DNA of 64,000 nt from Ferrovibrio xuzhouensis (GCF_042648965.1 NZ_JBHRYJ010000004.1:367355-431354); one strand, 5' to 3'. Positions 41,341 through 49,838 are shown, counted from the stretch's first letter. Made by a program: numbers and translations. Notes: generated from the sequence alone by a model not told the origin.

Positions 41341-42093
41341 ATGCGGCGCCGCGGCCTTGTCCTGCTCGTGCTGGCCGCCTTGGCCGGCTGCAGCGGGGTC
41401 GAGGGCGGGCTGCGCAATCTGAACCGAAGCCTGTACCAAACCTGGTCCGGCGATGACGGCCGCACCGGACGCCCGGAGACCGCTACCGGCGAGGGCGCCG
41501 ATGCCGGCACACCCTGCTTCAATGCGGAAAACGGTCTGATGTACGTCAGCCAGACCGGACGCTGCGCCCCGGGCTATGCAGCCATTGCCCTGGACCAGGC
41601 CGAACGCGCCTTCGGCGGCAGTACGGCGCGGGCACCGGTGGCCGGCCGCGGCGGCCCTGACCTGACGCCGCTGCCGCAGCAGAGCTATCCGCCGGCCCGT
41701 GCCGGCACCACCGCCTCGGCCGCGCCCACCGACCGCCGCCTGGCGCTCTGCTACAACGACAGCACCGGCCAGATATTTGAGGCCGAGGCCTGCCCGTCCG
41801 GCAGCCGCTGGATCGACAGCGCCGATGCCGAAGCGATCCAGCGCGCCAGCCTGAGCCGGGCGACCTGGTGCTATTTCGCCAGCCGCCATCTGCTCTATCG
41901 CAGCCGGGCCTGCCGGCCCGGCGACCAGACCCTGTCGGTGGCCGAAGCCGACCGGATCTGGGACGGATTGCCGGCCGACCGGCGCACCCGCCAGCGGCCG
42001 TCAGCGACGGGAGGACCGCTGCAGCCGGTGCCGCCGGTGGATGCCGCACCGCGCAGCGGCGTCAACGCTACGCCGCTGCCGGCACCGAAATAG
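41341..42093 (+). CDS. Putative lipoprotein with three Cys-pair repeats
   Basis: Unrecognised protein of 250 residues with a lipoprotein signal (LVLLVLAALAGC, lipid-modified Cys17). Three similar modules follow: Cys59-x15-Cys75, Cys137-x13-Cys151 and Cys177-x13-Cys191. Each reads roughly C(Y/F)-x4-G-x2-(Y/F)-x5-C-x2-G and is followed by an acidic DxAE/DAEAI/AEADRI helix. Cys pairs may form disulfides. The linkers are Pro/Thr/Ala-rich. The gene starts 4 bp after queF, and its end overlaps the convergent isochorismatase gene by 26 bp. Confidence 0.82.
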   Translation: MRRRGLVLLVLAALAGCSGVEGGLRNLNRSLYQTWSGDDGRTGRPETATGEGADAGTPCFNAENGLMYVSQTGRCAPGYAAIALDQAERAFGGSTARAPVAGRGGPDLTPLPQQSYPPARAGTTASAAPTDRRLALCYNDSTGQIFEAEACPSGSRWIDSADAEAIQRASLSRATWCYFASRHLLYRSRACRPGDQTLSVAEADRIWDGLPADRRTRQRPSATGGPLQPVPPVDAAPRSGVNATPLPAPK

Positions 42094-42688
42094 CGCCGGC
42101 ATCGGGCAGGATCGTCGCGAAGCGGTCGCTGAGCGCCGCCAGGGTCACCCGGTGCAGATCGGCCGCCGCCATCACCCCCGCCCCCAGCGGGTCGGGCAGA
42201 TCGCGGGTGGCACAGGCCCAGGCCACAACAACCGACCGGTAGCCGTGATCGACGGCGCTGCGCACCGTGGCGCTGATGCACATGTGGGTCTGGAAACCGG
42301 CGACGATCAGCTCCTTGCGGCCGAGCGTCTTGAGCCGGGCATCGAGGTCAGTGCCGGCGAAAGCATTCGGCAGCGCCTTGGTGACCGTGATCTCGCTGGC
42401 GGCCGGGCCGATCCCGGCGATGAACTGGCCGCCCGGTCCATCGGGATTGAACAGCGCGCCGCCCGGCCGACCGTGATGACGCACATGAATCACCGGCGCG
42501 CCGTTCTTGCGCGCGGCGGCCAGCAGGCGGCCGACCTCGGCGGCGGCGGCATCGATGCCGGTCAGCGGCAGGCCGCCGGCAGCGGTGTATTCGACCTGGT
42601 GGTCGATCAGCAGCAGGACGGATTTGTCCCACAGGACCGGCTGGCCAGCGGCGCCGGCCATTTCGAGCAGGGTTTTCGGGCGTGTCAT
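42068..42688 (-). CDS. Isochorismatase-family (cysteine hydrolase) protein
   Basis: Cysteine hydrolase of 206 residues with the triad Asp29 (VLLLIDHQ), Lys104 (TVTKALPNAF) and Cys137 (GFQTHMCI). The cis-peptide region before the cysteine and the ATVRSAVDHGYRSVVVAWACAT segment match the family. The ATG at 42688 has AGGAG upstream. It is divergent from a LysR gene, which probably regulates it. Substrates in this family include nicotinamide-like amides and isochorismate; here it is unknown. Confidence 0.9.
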   Translation of the reverse strand: MTRPKTLLEMAGAAGQPVLWDKSVLLLIDHQVEYTAAGGLPLTGIDAAAAEVGRLLAAARKNGAPVIHVRHHGRPGGALFNPDGPGGQFIAGIGPAASEITVTKALPNAFAGTDLDARLKTLGRKELIVAGFQTHMCISATVRSAVDHGYRSVVVAWACATRDLPDPLGAGVMAAADLHRVTLAALSDRFATILPDAGAISVPAAA

Positions 42689-42739
42689 GGCACTACTCCT
42701 GTTGGTGTGACACCCCCGATTTAAGCCATGGCGCGCCCT

Positions 42740-42762
42740 GTGCGAATTCCATAAGATCGCAC
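42740..42762. promoter_or_regulatory. Putative LysR-type operator
   Basis: GTGCGA-N11-TCGCAC, a perfect 6-bp dyad with 11-base spacer (42740-42762), immediately before the LysR start at 42764. The T-N11-A-like geometry is typical of LysR-type recognition sites. Its position suggests autoregulation and control of the divergent isochorismatase gene. Confidence 0.6.
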
Positions 42763-42763
42763 G

Positions 42764-43633
42764 ATGACTGAGCGTTTTCGCACAGATGACCGGCTCGACT
42801 GGAACGACCTGCGCTATGTGCTGGCGCTGTCGCGCCACGGCAGCCTGTCGGCCGCGGCGCGCAGCCTGAAGGTCAACCACGCCACAGTGGCCCGCCGCGT
42901 CGCGGCGCTGGAAGCGGTGCTGGGCACGCCGCTGTTCGACCGCCATGCCCGTGGCTACCGGGCAACGCCCGCGGCCCAGCCGGTGATCGCCGCCGCCGAG
43001 CAGGTCGAGGCGCCGCTGCTGCAGCTCGGCCGCATGGCCGGCGCCCGGCAGGCCGAGCAGATCGAAGGCCTGGTGCGGGTCACCGCCACCGAGGGCGTCG
43101 CAGCTTACGCGATCGCACCGGCCCTGCCCGCCTTGCTGCGGCGCTGGCCGAAGCTGCAGATCGAAATCGTCGTCGAGCACCGCTCGCTCAGTCTGGCCCG
43201 GCGCGAGGCCGACATCGCCTTCCGCTGGGCCCGGCCACAAACCGGCGAACTTTATGCCAGCCGACTCGGCAGTATTCCCTACCGGGTGTACCGCACGCCG
43301 GCGCTGGCCGATCGCAGCATGATGGCCCGCTATGACGAAAGCCTGGCCGACCTGCCGGAAAGCCGCTGGCTGGCGAAACAGGCCGGGCTGCAACCGGCGC
43401 TGAGCAGCAACAGCATGATGCCGCTGCTGGCAGCGGCGCGTGCCGGCGCCTGCGCCGTGCTGCTGCCCGACTATGTCGGCCGGCAGTTTTCCGAACTGGT
43501 CGCCGAACCGGGCAAGCCGGTGGTCAGCCGCGACCTGTGGCTGGTGCTGCATCGCGACCTGCGCAGGGCACCGCGCGTGCGCGCCGTCAGCGATCATCTG
43601 TCCGCGGCGATCCGCACACTGCTGCGCGGCTAG
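42764..43633 (+). CDS. LysR-family transcriptional regulator
   Basis: LTTR of 289 residues. The N-terminal winged helix-turn-helix reads LRYVLALSRHGSLSAAARSLKVNHATVARRVAALEAVLG. The C-terminal periplasmic-binding-like effector domain (about 95-285) has EQIEGLVRVTATEGVAAYAI. It is divergent from the isochorismatase gene across 75 bp with a dyad operator between. Stops of this gene and the DUF3422 gene overlap by four bases. Confidence 0.92.
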   Translation: MTERFRTDDRLDWNDLRYVLALSRHGSLSAAARSLKVNHATVARRVAALEAVLGTPLFDRHARGYRATPAAQPVIAAAEQVEAPLLQLGRMAGARQAEQIEGLVRVTATEGVAAYAIAPALPALLRRWPKLQIEIVVEHRSLSLARREADIAFRWARPQTGELYASRLGSIPYRVYRTPALADRSMMARYDESLADLPESRWLAKQAGLQPALSSNSMMPLLAAARAGACAVLLPDYVGRQFSELVAEPGKPVVSRDLWLVLHRDLRRAPRVRAVSDHLSAAIRTLLRG

Positions 43634-44937
43634 TGCAGGCCCTGTTTCTGCAGGGCCCGGCGGAACCGGCGCAGGCCCCACCAGACCGCCAGTGCGACCA
43701 CCGGAATGGCGATGCCGACCGTGATGTCCTTGTTGACCGGCCAGCCGGCGGCATCGAGTGCATGGGCCGCATAGCCGACCAGACCGACCACATAGTAGGT
43801 GATCGCCGCCACCGACAGGCCTTCGACGGTTTCCTGCAGCCGGAGCTGCAGCTGCGAGCGCCGGTTCATCATGTCGAGCAGTTCGACATTCTGCCGTTCC
43901 AGCGCCACGTCGACCCGGGTGCGCAGCAGGTTGGCCATGCGTGTGGCCCGCCGCGACAGGCCCTCGATCCGCCCGGCCATGGTCTCGCAGGTGCGCATGG
44001 CCGGCGACAGCCGGCGTTCCATGAACTCGCCGATGGTGGGCAGGCCTTCGATGCGCTCCTCGCGCAATTCGGCAATGCGACGCTCGACCAGCGCATGATA
44101 GGCCCGGGCGGCGCCGAAGCGATACGGCGTCTCAACCGCCAGGGTCTCGACTTCCGCGGCCAGCACGGCGATCTCGCGCAGCAGCGTCTGTTCGCTCTCG
44201 GCCGAAACATCGACCATCCGGGCCGACAGCGCCGCCAGCCCCTGTTCAAGCGCCGTGATGCGTGGCGCCACCTTCTGCGCCAGCGGCAGTGCCAGCAGGG
44301 CCATCATGCGATAGGTCTCGATCTCCAGCAGACGCATGACGGCCCGGCCACGCTGGGCATCCTTCATCCCGCGATCCCGCAGCAGGAAGCGCACCGCGCC
44401 GTCAGCCCCGAGAAGGAAATCGGTCCAGACGGTCGCGCCGCCACCTGCCATATGGCTGGCCACCAGCGTCGGCCCATCGAACAGCCGCCGCAACGTCGCG
44501 TCGTCCGGTTCCGGTTCGCCGGCGCCCAGCACCGTCGCATCGGCCGCAACCATCAGGCGGCCGGGCAGTCCGGCAAGCCAGTCGGGCGGCAGCATCGCTG
44601 ACGCATCGGTCCCGGCGGCGCCATCGAAATACAGCGTGTAGGTCGAGAACTCGGTCCGCTTTTCCCAGATGAGATGGCCGCCGGCTGGCAGCGCGACGGC
44701 GACGTGCCGGGAGCCGCCTTGCGGCTCGGGCTGACCGGCGAAGCGGCACAAGGCGATCAGTGCGGCATGTTCGGCCGCCCCCTCGCCGTCCTCCAGCATC
44801 ACTCCCAGATGCAGCACCCGGGCCGGCGCGGCCAGTGGCAGCGGCGGCCGGGCGTGGACTTCGCCAGCCAGCACCGGGCGCAACGGATGCGCCCGCCCCA
44901 GCAATGCGTCAGGCACCAGGCGGTCTATTCCAGCCAC
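43630..44937 (-). CDS. DUF3422-family membrane-anchored protein
   Basis: Protein of 435 residues in the DUF3422 family, widespread in alphaproteobacteria with unknown role. The N-terminal region has the conserved GEVHARPPLPL and EKRTEFSTYTLYF. A long helical region (about 220-360) precedes two C-terminal transmembrane helices (about 375-395 and 405-425). The GTG at 44937 overlaps the end of the RluC gene by 13 bp. A later GTG at 44916 is an alternative start. It is convergent with LysR. Confidence 0.88.
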   Translation of the reverse strand: MAGIDRLVPDALLGRAHPLRPVLAGEVHARPPLPLAAPARVLHLGVMLEDGEGAAEHAALIALCRFAGQPEPQGGSRHVAVALPAGGHLIWEKRTEFSTYTLYFDGAAGTDASAMLPPDWLAGLPGRLMVAADATVLGAGEPEPDDATLRRLFDGPTLVASHMAGGGATVWTDFLLGADGAVRFLLRDRGMKDAQRGRAVMRLLEIETYRMMALLALPLAQKVAPRITALEQGLAALSARMVDVSAESEQTLLREIAVLAAEVETLAVETPYRFGAARAYHALVERRIAELREERIEGLPTIGEFMERRLSPAMRTCETMAGRIEGLSRRATRMANLLRTRVDVALERQNVELLDMMNRRSQLQLRLQETVEGLSVAAITYYVVGLVGYAAHALDAAGWPVNKDITVGIAIPVVALAVWWGLRRFRRALQKQGLH

Positions 44938-45908
44938 GCGTCGGCATCCTTCTCGACCGTCAGGCCGAGGAAATCCCAGGTGCCCTGCATGTGCGGCGGC
45001 AGCGGTGCCCGCACCTCGATCATGCCGCGGTCCGGATGCGGCAACCGGATGCCGCGGGCATGCAGGTGCAGCTTGCGGCTGACGCCGCCGGTGAGATAGG
45101 CCTCCTGCCCGCCGTATTTGCCGTCGCCGACAATCGGCGTGCCGATGGCCGCACTATGCACACGCAGCTGGTGGGTCCTGCCGGTCAGCGGCGCCATGGC
45201 CAGCCAGGCCGCCCGCTTGCCCGCGGTCTCGATGGTGCGATACAGCGTGACGGCGTTCTTGCCGTCGTCCTCGTCGGCCACCATGCGCTCGCCGGCGGCA
45301 CCGGGCAGCTTGGACAGCGCCAGCGAGATCTTGCCCTGGGCCTGCTGCGGCACGCCGACCACCAGAGCCCAGTACAGCTTGTGCGCATCGCGGGCCCGCA
45401 GCGCCTTGGCCAGCGCAGCGGCCGCAGTGGCGGTGCGCGCCAGCAGCAATACACCTGACGTGTCCTTGTCCAGTCGATGCACCAGCCGTGGCCGTTCGGC
45501 ATGGCCGAAGCGCAGGTGGTCGAGCAGGCCGTCGAGATGTTCGGTCTGGCCGGTGCCGCCCTGAGTGGCAAGGCCGGCCGGCTTGTTGAGCACGATCACC
45601 GCGTCGTCCTTGTACAGCACGGCGGCCTGCAGCGCGGCAATGCGGTCTGGATCGGCCCGCACCGCCTTGGGCCGGGCCGGTTCAGCGTCTTCTGCCGGCG
45701 CTTCGCCCAGCGGCGGGACCCGGACGGTCTGGCCGGCCTCAAGCCGGGTCGAGGCCTTGGCGCGGCCGCCATCGACGCGGACCTGGCCGGTGCGCAGCAG
45801 CTTTTCCAGCTTGCCGTGGCCGATCCACGGGAAATGCCGCTTGAACCAGCGGTCAAGACGCAGCTCGGCCTCGCCGTCGGCGACAGTGCGATTGGTAACC
45901 TGGGACAT
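44925..45908 (-). CDS. RluC/RluD-type 23S rRNA pseudouridine synthase
   Basis: RluA-family enzyme of 327 residues, RluC-like. An N-terminal S4 RNA-binding domain (LRLDRWFKRHFPWIGHGKLEKLLRTGQVRVDGG) precedes the catalytic domain. That domain has the active-site Asp in HRLDKDTSGVLLLAR and the PLTGRTHQLRVH motif. It modifies uridines in 23S rRNA; RluC (955/2504/2580) is most likely but other RluA members are possible. It overlaps the DUF3422 start, and the upstream small membrane-protein gene is 32 bp away. Confidence 0.9.
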   Translation of the reverse strand: MSQVTNRTVADGEAELRLDRWFKRHFPWIGHGKLEKLLRTGQVRVDGGRAKASTRLEAGQTVRVPPLGEAPAEDAEPARPKAVRADPDRIAALQAAVLYKDDAVIVLNKPAGLATQGGTGQTEHLDGLLDHLRFGHAERPRLVHRLDKDTSGVLLLARTATAAAALAKALRARDAHKLYWALVVGVPQQAQGKISLALSKLPGAAGERMVADEDDGKNAVTLYRTIETAGKRAAWLAMAPLTGRTHQLRVHSAAIGTPIVGDGKYGGQEAYLTGGVSRKLHLHARGIRLPHPDRGMIEVRAPLPPHMQGTWDFLGLTVEKDADAWLE

Positions 45909-45940
45909 GCGCTACACTCTGGCGGACGGATTGCGGTCTG

Positions 45941-46348
45941 TCACTGCCAGACCCGGCGGACGCGGTCGCTTTCCTTGGGCGGTTCGGCAGGTTTCGGCGC
46001 GGCCTTGGCCGCGGCGCGCGTCTGAGCCTTCTCGGCCTGTTCCTGCACCCACGCGTCATACATCTTTTCGTGGCCCTGCAGCGACTGGATTTCCAGTTTG
46101 CATTCGTTGGCCGCCTGGAAAATGATCTGCTTGTTGACGTTCTTGAACTTTGCCAGACGGTCATAGAAGCAGTCTTCCTGGCTCGGAATCGCCTTGCCGG
46201 GCACGAAATACGGCTTCTCTTCCAGCGACACCGTCACCATGCCGTAAATGCCGGCTGCAATCAGCGCCAGCAGCAGCAGCACGCCGGCAAAGCCAAGGCG
46301 CTGGAGGCTCGAGAACCGCCCGAGCAGAGTGTTTGTGGTCGTAGCCAT
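45941..46348 (-). CDS. Small membrane protein of unknown function
   Basis: Unrecognised protein of 135 residues; ATG at 46348 (MATTTNTLLGRF). There is one transmembrane helix (about 20-42, GFAGVLLLLALIAAGIYGMVTV). Then comes a soluble part with two cysteines (EDCFYDRL, ANECKLEI) and a basic Ala/Lys/Pro-rich tail. A -10-like TATACT (46355-46360, minus strand) sits so close that transcription would begin at the ATG, hinting at leaderless translation. It is probably in the same transcript as the RluC gene. Confidence 0.75.
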   Translation of the reverse strand: MATTTNTLLGRFSSLQRLGFAGVLLLLALIAAGIYGMVTVSLEEKPYFVPGKAIPSQEDCFYDRLAKFKNVNKQIIFQAANECKLEIQSLQGHEKMYDAWVQEQAEKAQTRAAAKAAPKPAEPPKESDRVRRVWQ

Positions 46349-46354
46349 AAACTC

Positions 46355-46383
46355 AGTATACCGCAATTTGTTAACAATTTCAG
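46355..46383 (-). promoter_or_regulatory. Possible promoter upstream of the small membrane-protein gene
   Basis: On the minus strand, CTGAAA (46378-46383), 17-bp spacer and TATACT (46355-46360) read toward the small membrane-protein gene. The predicted start lies at or beside its ATG. The 10-bp palindrome TTGTTAACAA (46368-46377) lies in the spacer and could be an operator. Confidence 0.4.
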
Positions 46384-46422
46384 CGCCAACAACACTCTGG
46401 CCGGCCTGATAAATCTGCCCTG

Positions 46423-47775
46423 CTATGCGTCGTCGGAGTCACCGGAAGCGGAATCGGTGCCAGCGCGACGCTGGCGCAGCCGGTGCCAGTACTCCAGCCG
46501 CTTGACGATCTCACGCTCGAAGCCGCGCTCGACCGGACGGTAGAATTGCTGGCGATCCATCCCGTCCGGAAAGTAGTTTTGGCCGGAAAAGCCTTCCGGC
46601 GCGTCGTGGTCATAGGCATAGCCGTCACTGTAGCCGAGCGACTTCATCATCTTGGTCGGCGCATTCAGGATATGCATCGGCGGCATCAGCGAGCCATGCT
46701 CGCGCGCCGCCCGTTTCGAGGCGCCGGCCGCCTTGTAGGCGGCATTGGATTTCGGCGCCGTCGCCAGGTAGATCACCGCCTGCACGAGGCCGAGTTCACC
46801 TTCCGGCGAGCCGAGGAAATCATACATCTCCTTGGCCGCCAGCGCCTGCAGCAGCGCATTGGGATCGGCCATGCCGACATCCTCGGCGGCGAAGCGGACG
46901 ATACGCCGGGCAATATAGAGCGGATCCTCGCCGCCGATCAGCATGCGGGCCAGCCAGTACAGCGCGGCATCACAGTCCGACCCGCGCATGGATTTATGCA
47001 GCGCCGAGATCAGGTTGTAATGCTCTTCCTGGCCCTTGTCGTAGAGCGGCGCGCGCTTCTGCAGGCTTTCCGCCAGGCCGGCGGGGTCGAGGATCTCGTC
47101 GCCATGCAGGGTGAATATCTGCTCGGCCATGTTCAGCAGGTAACGGCCGTCGCCATCGGCCATGGCGCGCAGCGCGGCGCGTGCGTCGGCGGTCAGCGGC
47201 AGCGCCCGGCTTTCCTCGGCTTCGGCGCGCGCCAGCAGGGCCTCAAGTGCCGCATCATCCAGCCGGTGCAGCACGATCACCGTGGCCCGCGACAGCAGGG
47301 CCGAATTCAGCGCGAAGCTGGGGTTCTCGGTGGTGGCGCCGACCAGCACCACGGTGCCGTCCTCGACATAGGGCAGGAAACCGTCCTGCTGGGCGCGGTT
47401 GAAGCGGTGGATCTCGTCGACGAACAGCAGGGTCGCCTGCCCGGCCGCGCGGCGCTTGCGTGCCTCATCGAAGACCTTGCGCAGGTCGGCGACACCGGAG
47501 AAGACGGCCGAAAGCGGTGCGAAATGCAAGTCGGTGGCATCGGCCAGCAGGCGGGCGATCGAGGTCTTGCCGGTGCCCGGCGGGCCCCAGAGGATCAGGC
47601 TGGGCAGGCGCTTGACCTGCACCATGCGGGCCAGCGGACCGCCGTCTTTCAGCAGATGATCCTGACCGATCACATCGTCCAGCGTCTTCGGCCGCAGGCG
47701 ATCCGCCAGCGGTCCGGCCGGAACTGTTTCCAGTCCTGCCGTGCTGAACAGCGTGTCCTCCGGCGCGGGGCTCAT
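46423..47775 (-). CDS. rarA: Replication-associated recombination protein A (RarA/MgsA)
   Basis: AAA+ ATPase of 450 residues related to clamp loaders, acting at stalled replication forks. Walker A GPPGTGKTS (64-72), Walker B LLFVDEIHRFN, sensor-1 LVGATTENPSF and the C-terminal MgsA domain (LYWLARMLIGGEDPLYIARRIVRFAAEDVG) are all present. The start MSPAPEDTLFSTAGL fits. It starts 7 bp after the Do-like protease stop on the same strand. The C-terminal tail is acidic. Confidence 0.95.
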   Translation of the reverse strand: MSPAPEDTLFSTAGLETVPAGPLADRLRPKTLDDVIGQDHLLKDGGPLARMVQVKRLPSLILWGPPGTGKTSIARLLADATDLHFAPLSAVFSGVADLRKVFDEARKRRAAGQATLLFVDEIHRFNRAQQDGFLPYVEDGTVVLVGATTENPSFALNSALLSRATVIVLHRLDDAALEALLARAEAEESRALPLTADARAALRAMADGDGRYLLNMAEQIFTLHGDEILDPAGLAESLQKRAPLYDKGQEEHYNLISALHKSMRGSDCDAALYWLARMLIGGEDPLYIARRIVRFAAEDVGMADPNALLQALAAKEMYDFLGSPEGELGLVQAVIYLATAPKSNAAYKAAGASKRAAREHGSLMPPMHILNAPTKMMKSLGYSDGYAYDHDAPEGFSGQNYFPDGMDRQQFYRPVERGFEREIVKRLEYWHRLRQRRAGTDSASGDSDDA

Positions 47776-47782
47776 CGGCGCG

Positions 47783-49198
47783 TCACAGCCTCACATTCAG
47801 GGTGTATTGCTGGCTGCCGCGCTTGAGCACGAGCGACCAGCGGTCGGCCGAGGCCAGCAGCTTCTGCAGCCCCGACACGGCCTCAATGGTCTTGCCGTTC
47901 ACCTTCACCAGGCGATCGCCGGGCTGGATATTGAGCCGGTCGGCGGGCGACCCGTCCGCGACCTTGACGATGATGACCCCGCGATCCAGCGTATCGGTAC
48001 CGATCTCCTCGGCAAAGGCCGGCGACAGGTTGCCGACCGTGGCGCCGGCGAGCGGCTGGTTGCCCTGCAGCTGGGTGAGGTCACGCGGCGGCGTCTCCGG
48101 TGCCTCGACCAGAGCCACGGTCAGATCGAAGTGACGCCCCTCACGGATCACGTCGAGCTTCACCGTCTCGCCCAGCCGGCGTGTCGAGATGCGGAATTTC
48201 AGGGCGCGCGGATCGTTCACCTCGCGGCCATCGACGGTCAGCACGACATCGCCCGCCTTGAGGCCGGCGCGGTCGGCCGGGCCGCCGCGATAGACGGCAT
48301 TGATCAGCACGCCGCCAGGGCGGTCGAGGCCGAGGCTGCGGGCAAGCTCAAAGGTCACGGTCTCGCCCTGGGCGCCGAACCATGGCCGCTTGATGCCCTT
48401 GCCGGCCAGGGCGCTGGCCACTGTCGAGGACACGAGATTCGCCGGGATGGCAAAGCCGATGCCGATCGAGCCGCCGGACTTGGTGAAGATTGCCGAATTG
48501 ATGCCGGCGAGCTTGCCATCCATGGTGACCAGTGCACCGCCGGAATTGCCCGGATTGATCGCCGCATCGGTCTGAATGTAGGACTGCGCATCGAGGTCGC
48601 CGATGCCCGTACGGCCGAGGCCGGAGATGATGCCCTGTGTCACCGTCTGGCCGACGCCGAACGGATCGCCGATGGCGACCACCAGATCGCCGACCTCGAT
48701 ATCATCGGAATCGCGGAATTCCAGATGTGGCAGCTTTTCGCCCTTGGTGTCGATGCGCAGCACGGCCAGGTCGACATGCGGGTCAGCGGCGACCACCTTG
48801 GCTTCGAACTCGCGGCGGTCGGCCAGCGCCACGACGATTTCGGTGGCGCCGTCAATGACATGGTTGTTGGTAACGATCACGCCATCGGGCTCGATGATCA
48901 CGCCGGAACCGAGCGACCGGGCAATACGCTCGCGCGGCTGACCCTGCGGCGACAGGTTGCCGAAGAACTGGCGGAAGAAGGGATCGTTCATGAGCGGCGA
49001 GGTCTGCGCGACGCGCTCGACGCGACGGGTGTAGATATTCACCACCGCCGGCGCCACCCGCTTGACCAGCGGCGCGAAGGTCAGGCGGATCTCCGCCTCG
49101 CTGCCCGGCACGCGGGTCTGGGGCTGCGCCAGCACCGGCGGGGCACATGCCGCCAGCAGGCTGCCGGCGACCAGGAAAACCTTGAGAAATCGATGCAT
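47783..49198 (-). CDS. Do-like periplasmic serine protease (DegP/DegQ type)
   Basis: HtrA-family protease of 471 residues from the ATG at 49198. The signal peptide (MHRFLKVFLVAGSLLAACAPPVLAQ) also contains a possible lipobox cysteine (LAAC). The trypsin-like domain has His in NNHVIDG, Asp in HVDLAVL and Ser in NPGNSGGAL. Two C-terminal PDZ domains follow (DRPGGVLINAVYRGGPADRAGLKAGDVV and a second one ending at the stop). It degrades or protects misfolded envelope proteins. It lies upstream of rarA and is divergent from a PAS_5 gene; a heat-shock-like promoter is possible. Confidence 0.93.
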   Translation of the reverse strand: MHRFLKVFLVAGSLLAACAPPVLAQPQTRVPGSEAEIRLTFAPLVKRVAPAVVNIYTRRVERVAQTSPLMNDPFFRQFFGNLSPQGQPRERIARSLGSGVIIEPDGVIVTNNHVIDGATEIVVALADRREFEAKVVAADPHVDLAVLRIDTKGEKLPHLEFRDSDDIEVGDLVVAIGDPFGVGQTVTQGIISGLGRTGIGDLDAQSYIQTDAAINPGNSGGALVTMDGKLAGINSAIFTKSGGSIGIGFAIPANLVSSTVASALAGKGIKRPWFGAQGETVTFELARSLGLDRPGGVLINAVYRGGPADRAGLKAGDVVLTVDGREVNDPRALKFRISTRRLGETVKLDVIREGRHFDLTVALVEAPETPPRDLTQLQGNQPLAGATVGNLSPAFAEEIGTDTLDRGVIIVKVADGSPADRLNIQPGDRLVKVNGKTIEAVSGLQKLLASADRWSLVLKRGSQQYTLNVRL

Positions 49199-49226
49199 CG
49201 GTCCGGTCCGTGGGAAGATCATAATG

Positions 49227-49254
49227 ATAAAGGATGTTGCCGAAAGGTTTTCAA
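49227..49254 (-). promoter_or_regulatory. Possible heat-shock (RpoH-like) promoter of the Do-like protease gene
   Basis: On the minus strand, TTGAAA (49249-49254), 15-bp spacer, then CCTTTAT (49227-49233), a weak fit to RpoH-type promoters. It is followed by about 28 bp to the ATG. Biological sense is good for a protease, but the -10 region is far from consensus. Confidence 0.3.
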
Positions 49255-49296
49255 TGCCGCGGCCGCACAATTAACAATTGTATCGGGGAGAATTTC

Positions 49297-49779
49297 GTGT
49301 TCGGCTCGGGATGCATGCTGAACCAGACCCCTGCCATCCAGCTCGACAAGCCGGCCCTGCAGCAGCTCTATGCCTACTGGGACGACAAGCGTGCCGGTCG
49401 CCCCTACCCCACGCGGGAGGATATCGATCCGCTGGAGCTGAAATTCATCCTCGGCTGCCTGCTGCTGCTGGATGTCGAACGCAAGCCCACCCTGCGCTTC
49501 CGCTATCGCCTGTTCGGCAGCGAAATTGCCCATCAGCAGGGCCTCGACATGACCGGCAAATATGCCGACGAGCATCCCTGGCCGGCCTTCGCCGCCCGCA
49601 CCCGCACGGTCTATACCGGCGTGCTGGATACCGGCAGCCCCAGCGTGATCCGGCGCCAGGAGCTGATCGGCGACCGCTTCTTCGATCACCAGTCGCTGGT
49701 GCTGCCGCTCGGGCATGACCAGATCGACATGATCCTGGTCGGCGTCATCTTCTCGCCGGCCGATCCGCAGCAGCCCTGA
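49297..49779 (+). CDS. PAS_5-type sensory-domain protein, second copy
   Basis: Protein of 160 residues like the one at 13855. The GTG at 49297 is preferred for its upstream CGGGGAG ribosome-binding site; ATG at 49234 or 49315 are alternatives. Family pattern: EDIDPLELKFILGCLLLLDVERKPTLRFRYRLFGSEIAHQQGLDMTGK, then a C-terminal beta segment QSLVLPLGHDQIDMILVGVIF. There is no output domain. It is divergent from the protease gene and convergent with rplQ. Function is unknown. Confidence 0.78.
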   Translation: MFGSGCMLNQTPAIQLDKPALQQLYAYWDDKRAGRPYPTREDIDPLELKFILGCLLLLDVERKPTLRFRYRLFGSEIAHQQGLDMTGKYADEHPWPAFAARTRTVYTGVLDTGSPSVIRRQELIGDRFFDHQSLVLPLGHDQIDMILVGVIFSPADPQQP

Positions 49780-49810
49780 TCCCGCAAATGAACCCGATCC
49801 CGCAAATGAA
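49778..49810. repeat. Short direct repeat at the end of the second PAS_5 gene
   Basis: GATCCCGCAAATGAA occurs at 49778-49792 and again at 49796-49810, separated by CCC. It starts at the stop codon of the PAS_5 gene and runs into the rplQ terminator. It looks like a local slip duplication. Confidence 0.85.
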
Positions 49811-49811
49811 A

Positions 49812-49838
49812 ACGGCGGCCCGGAAGCCGGACCGCCGT
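49812..49838 (-). terminator. Terminator of the rpsM-rplQ transcript
   Basis: 12-bp stem ACGGCGG(c)CCGG / CCGG(a)CCGCCGT with a 3-base loop, one G-U pair on the minus strand, followed by TTTTCATT. It lies 23 bp after the rplQ stop and ends the ribosomal alpha operon. Confidence 0.8.
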
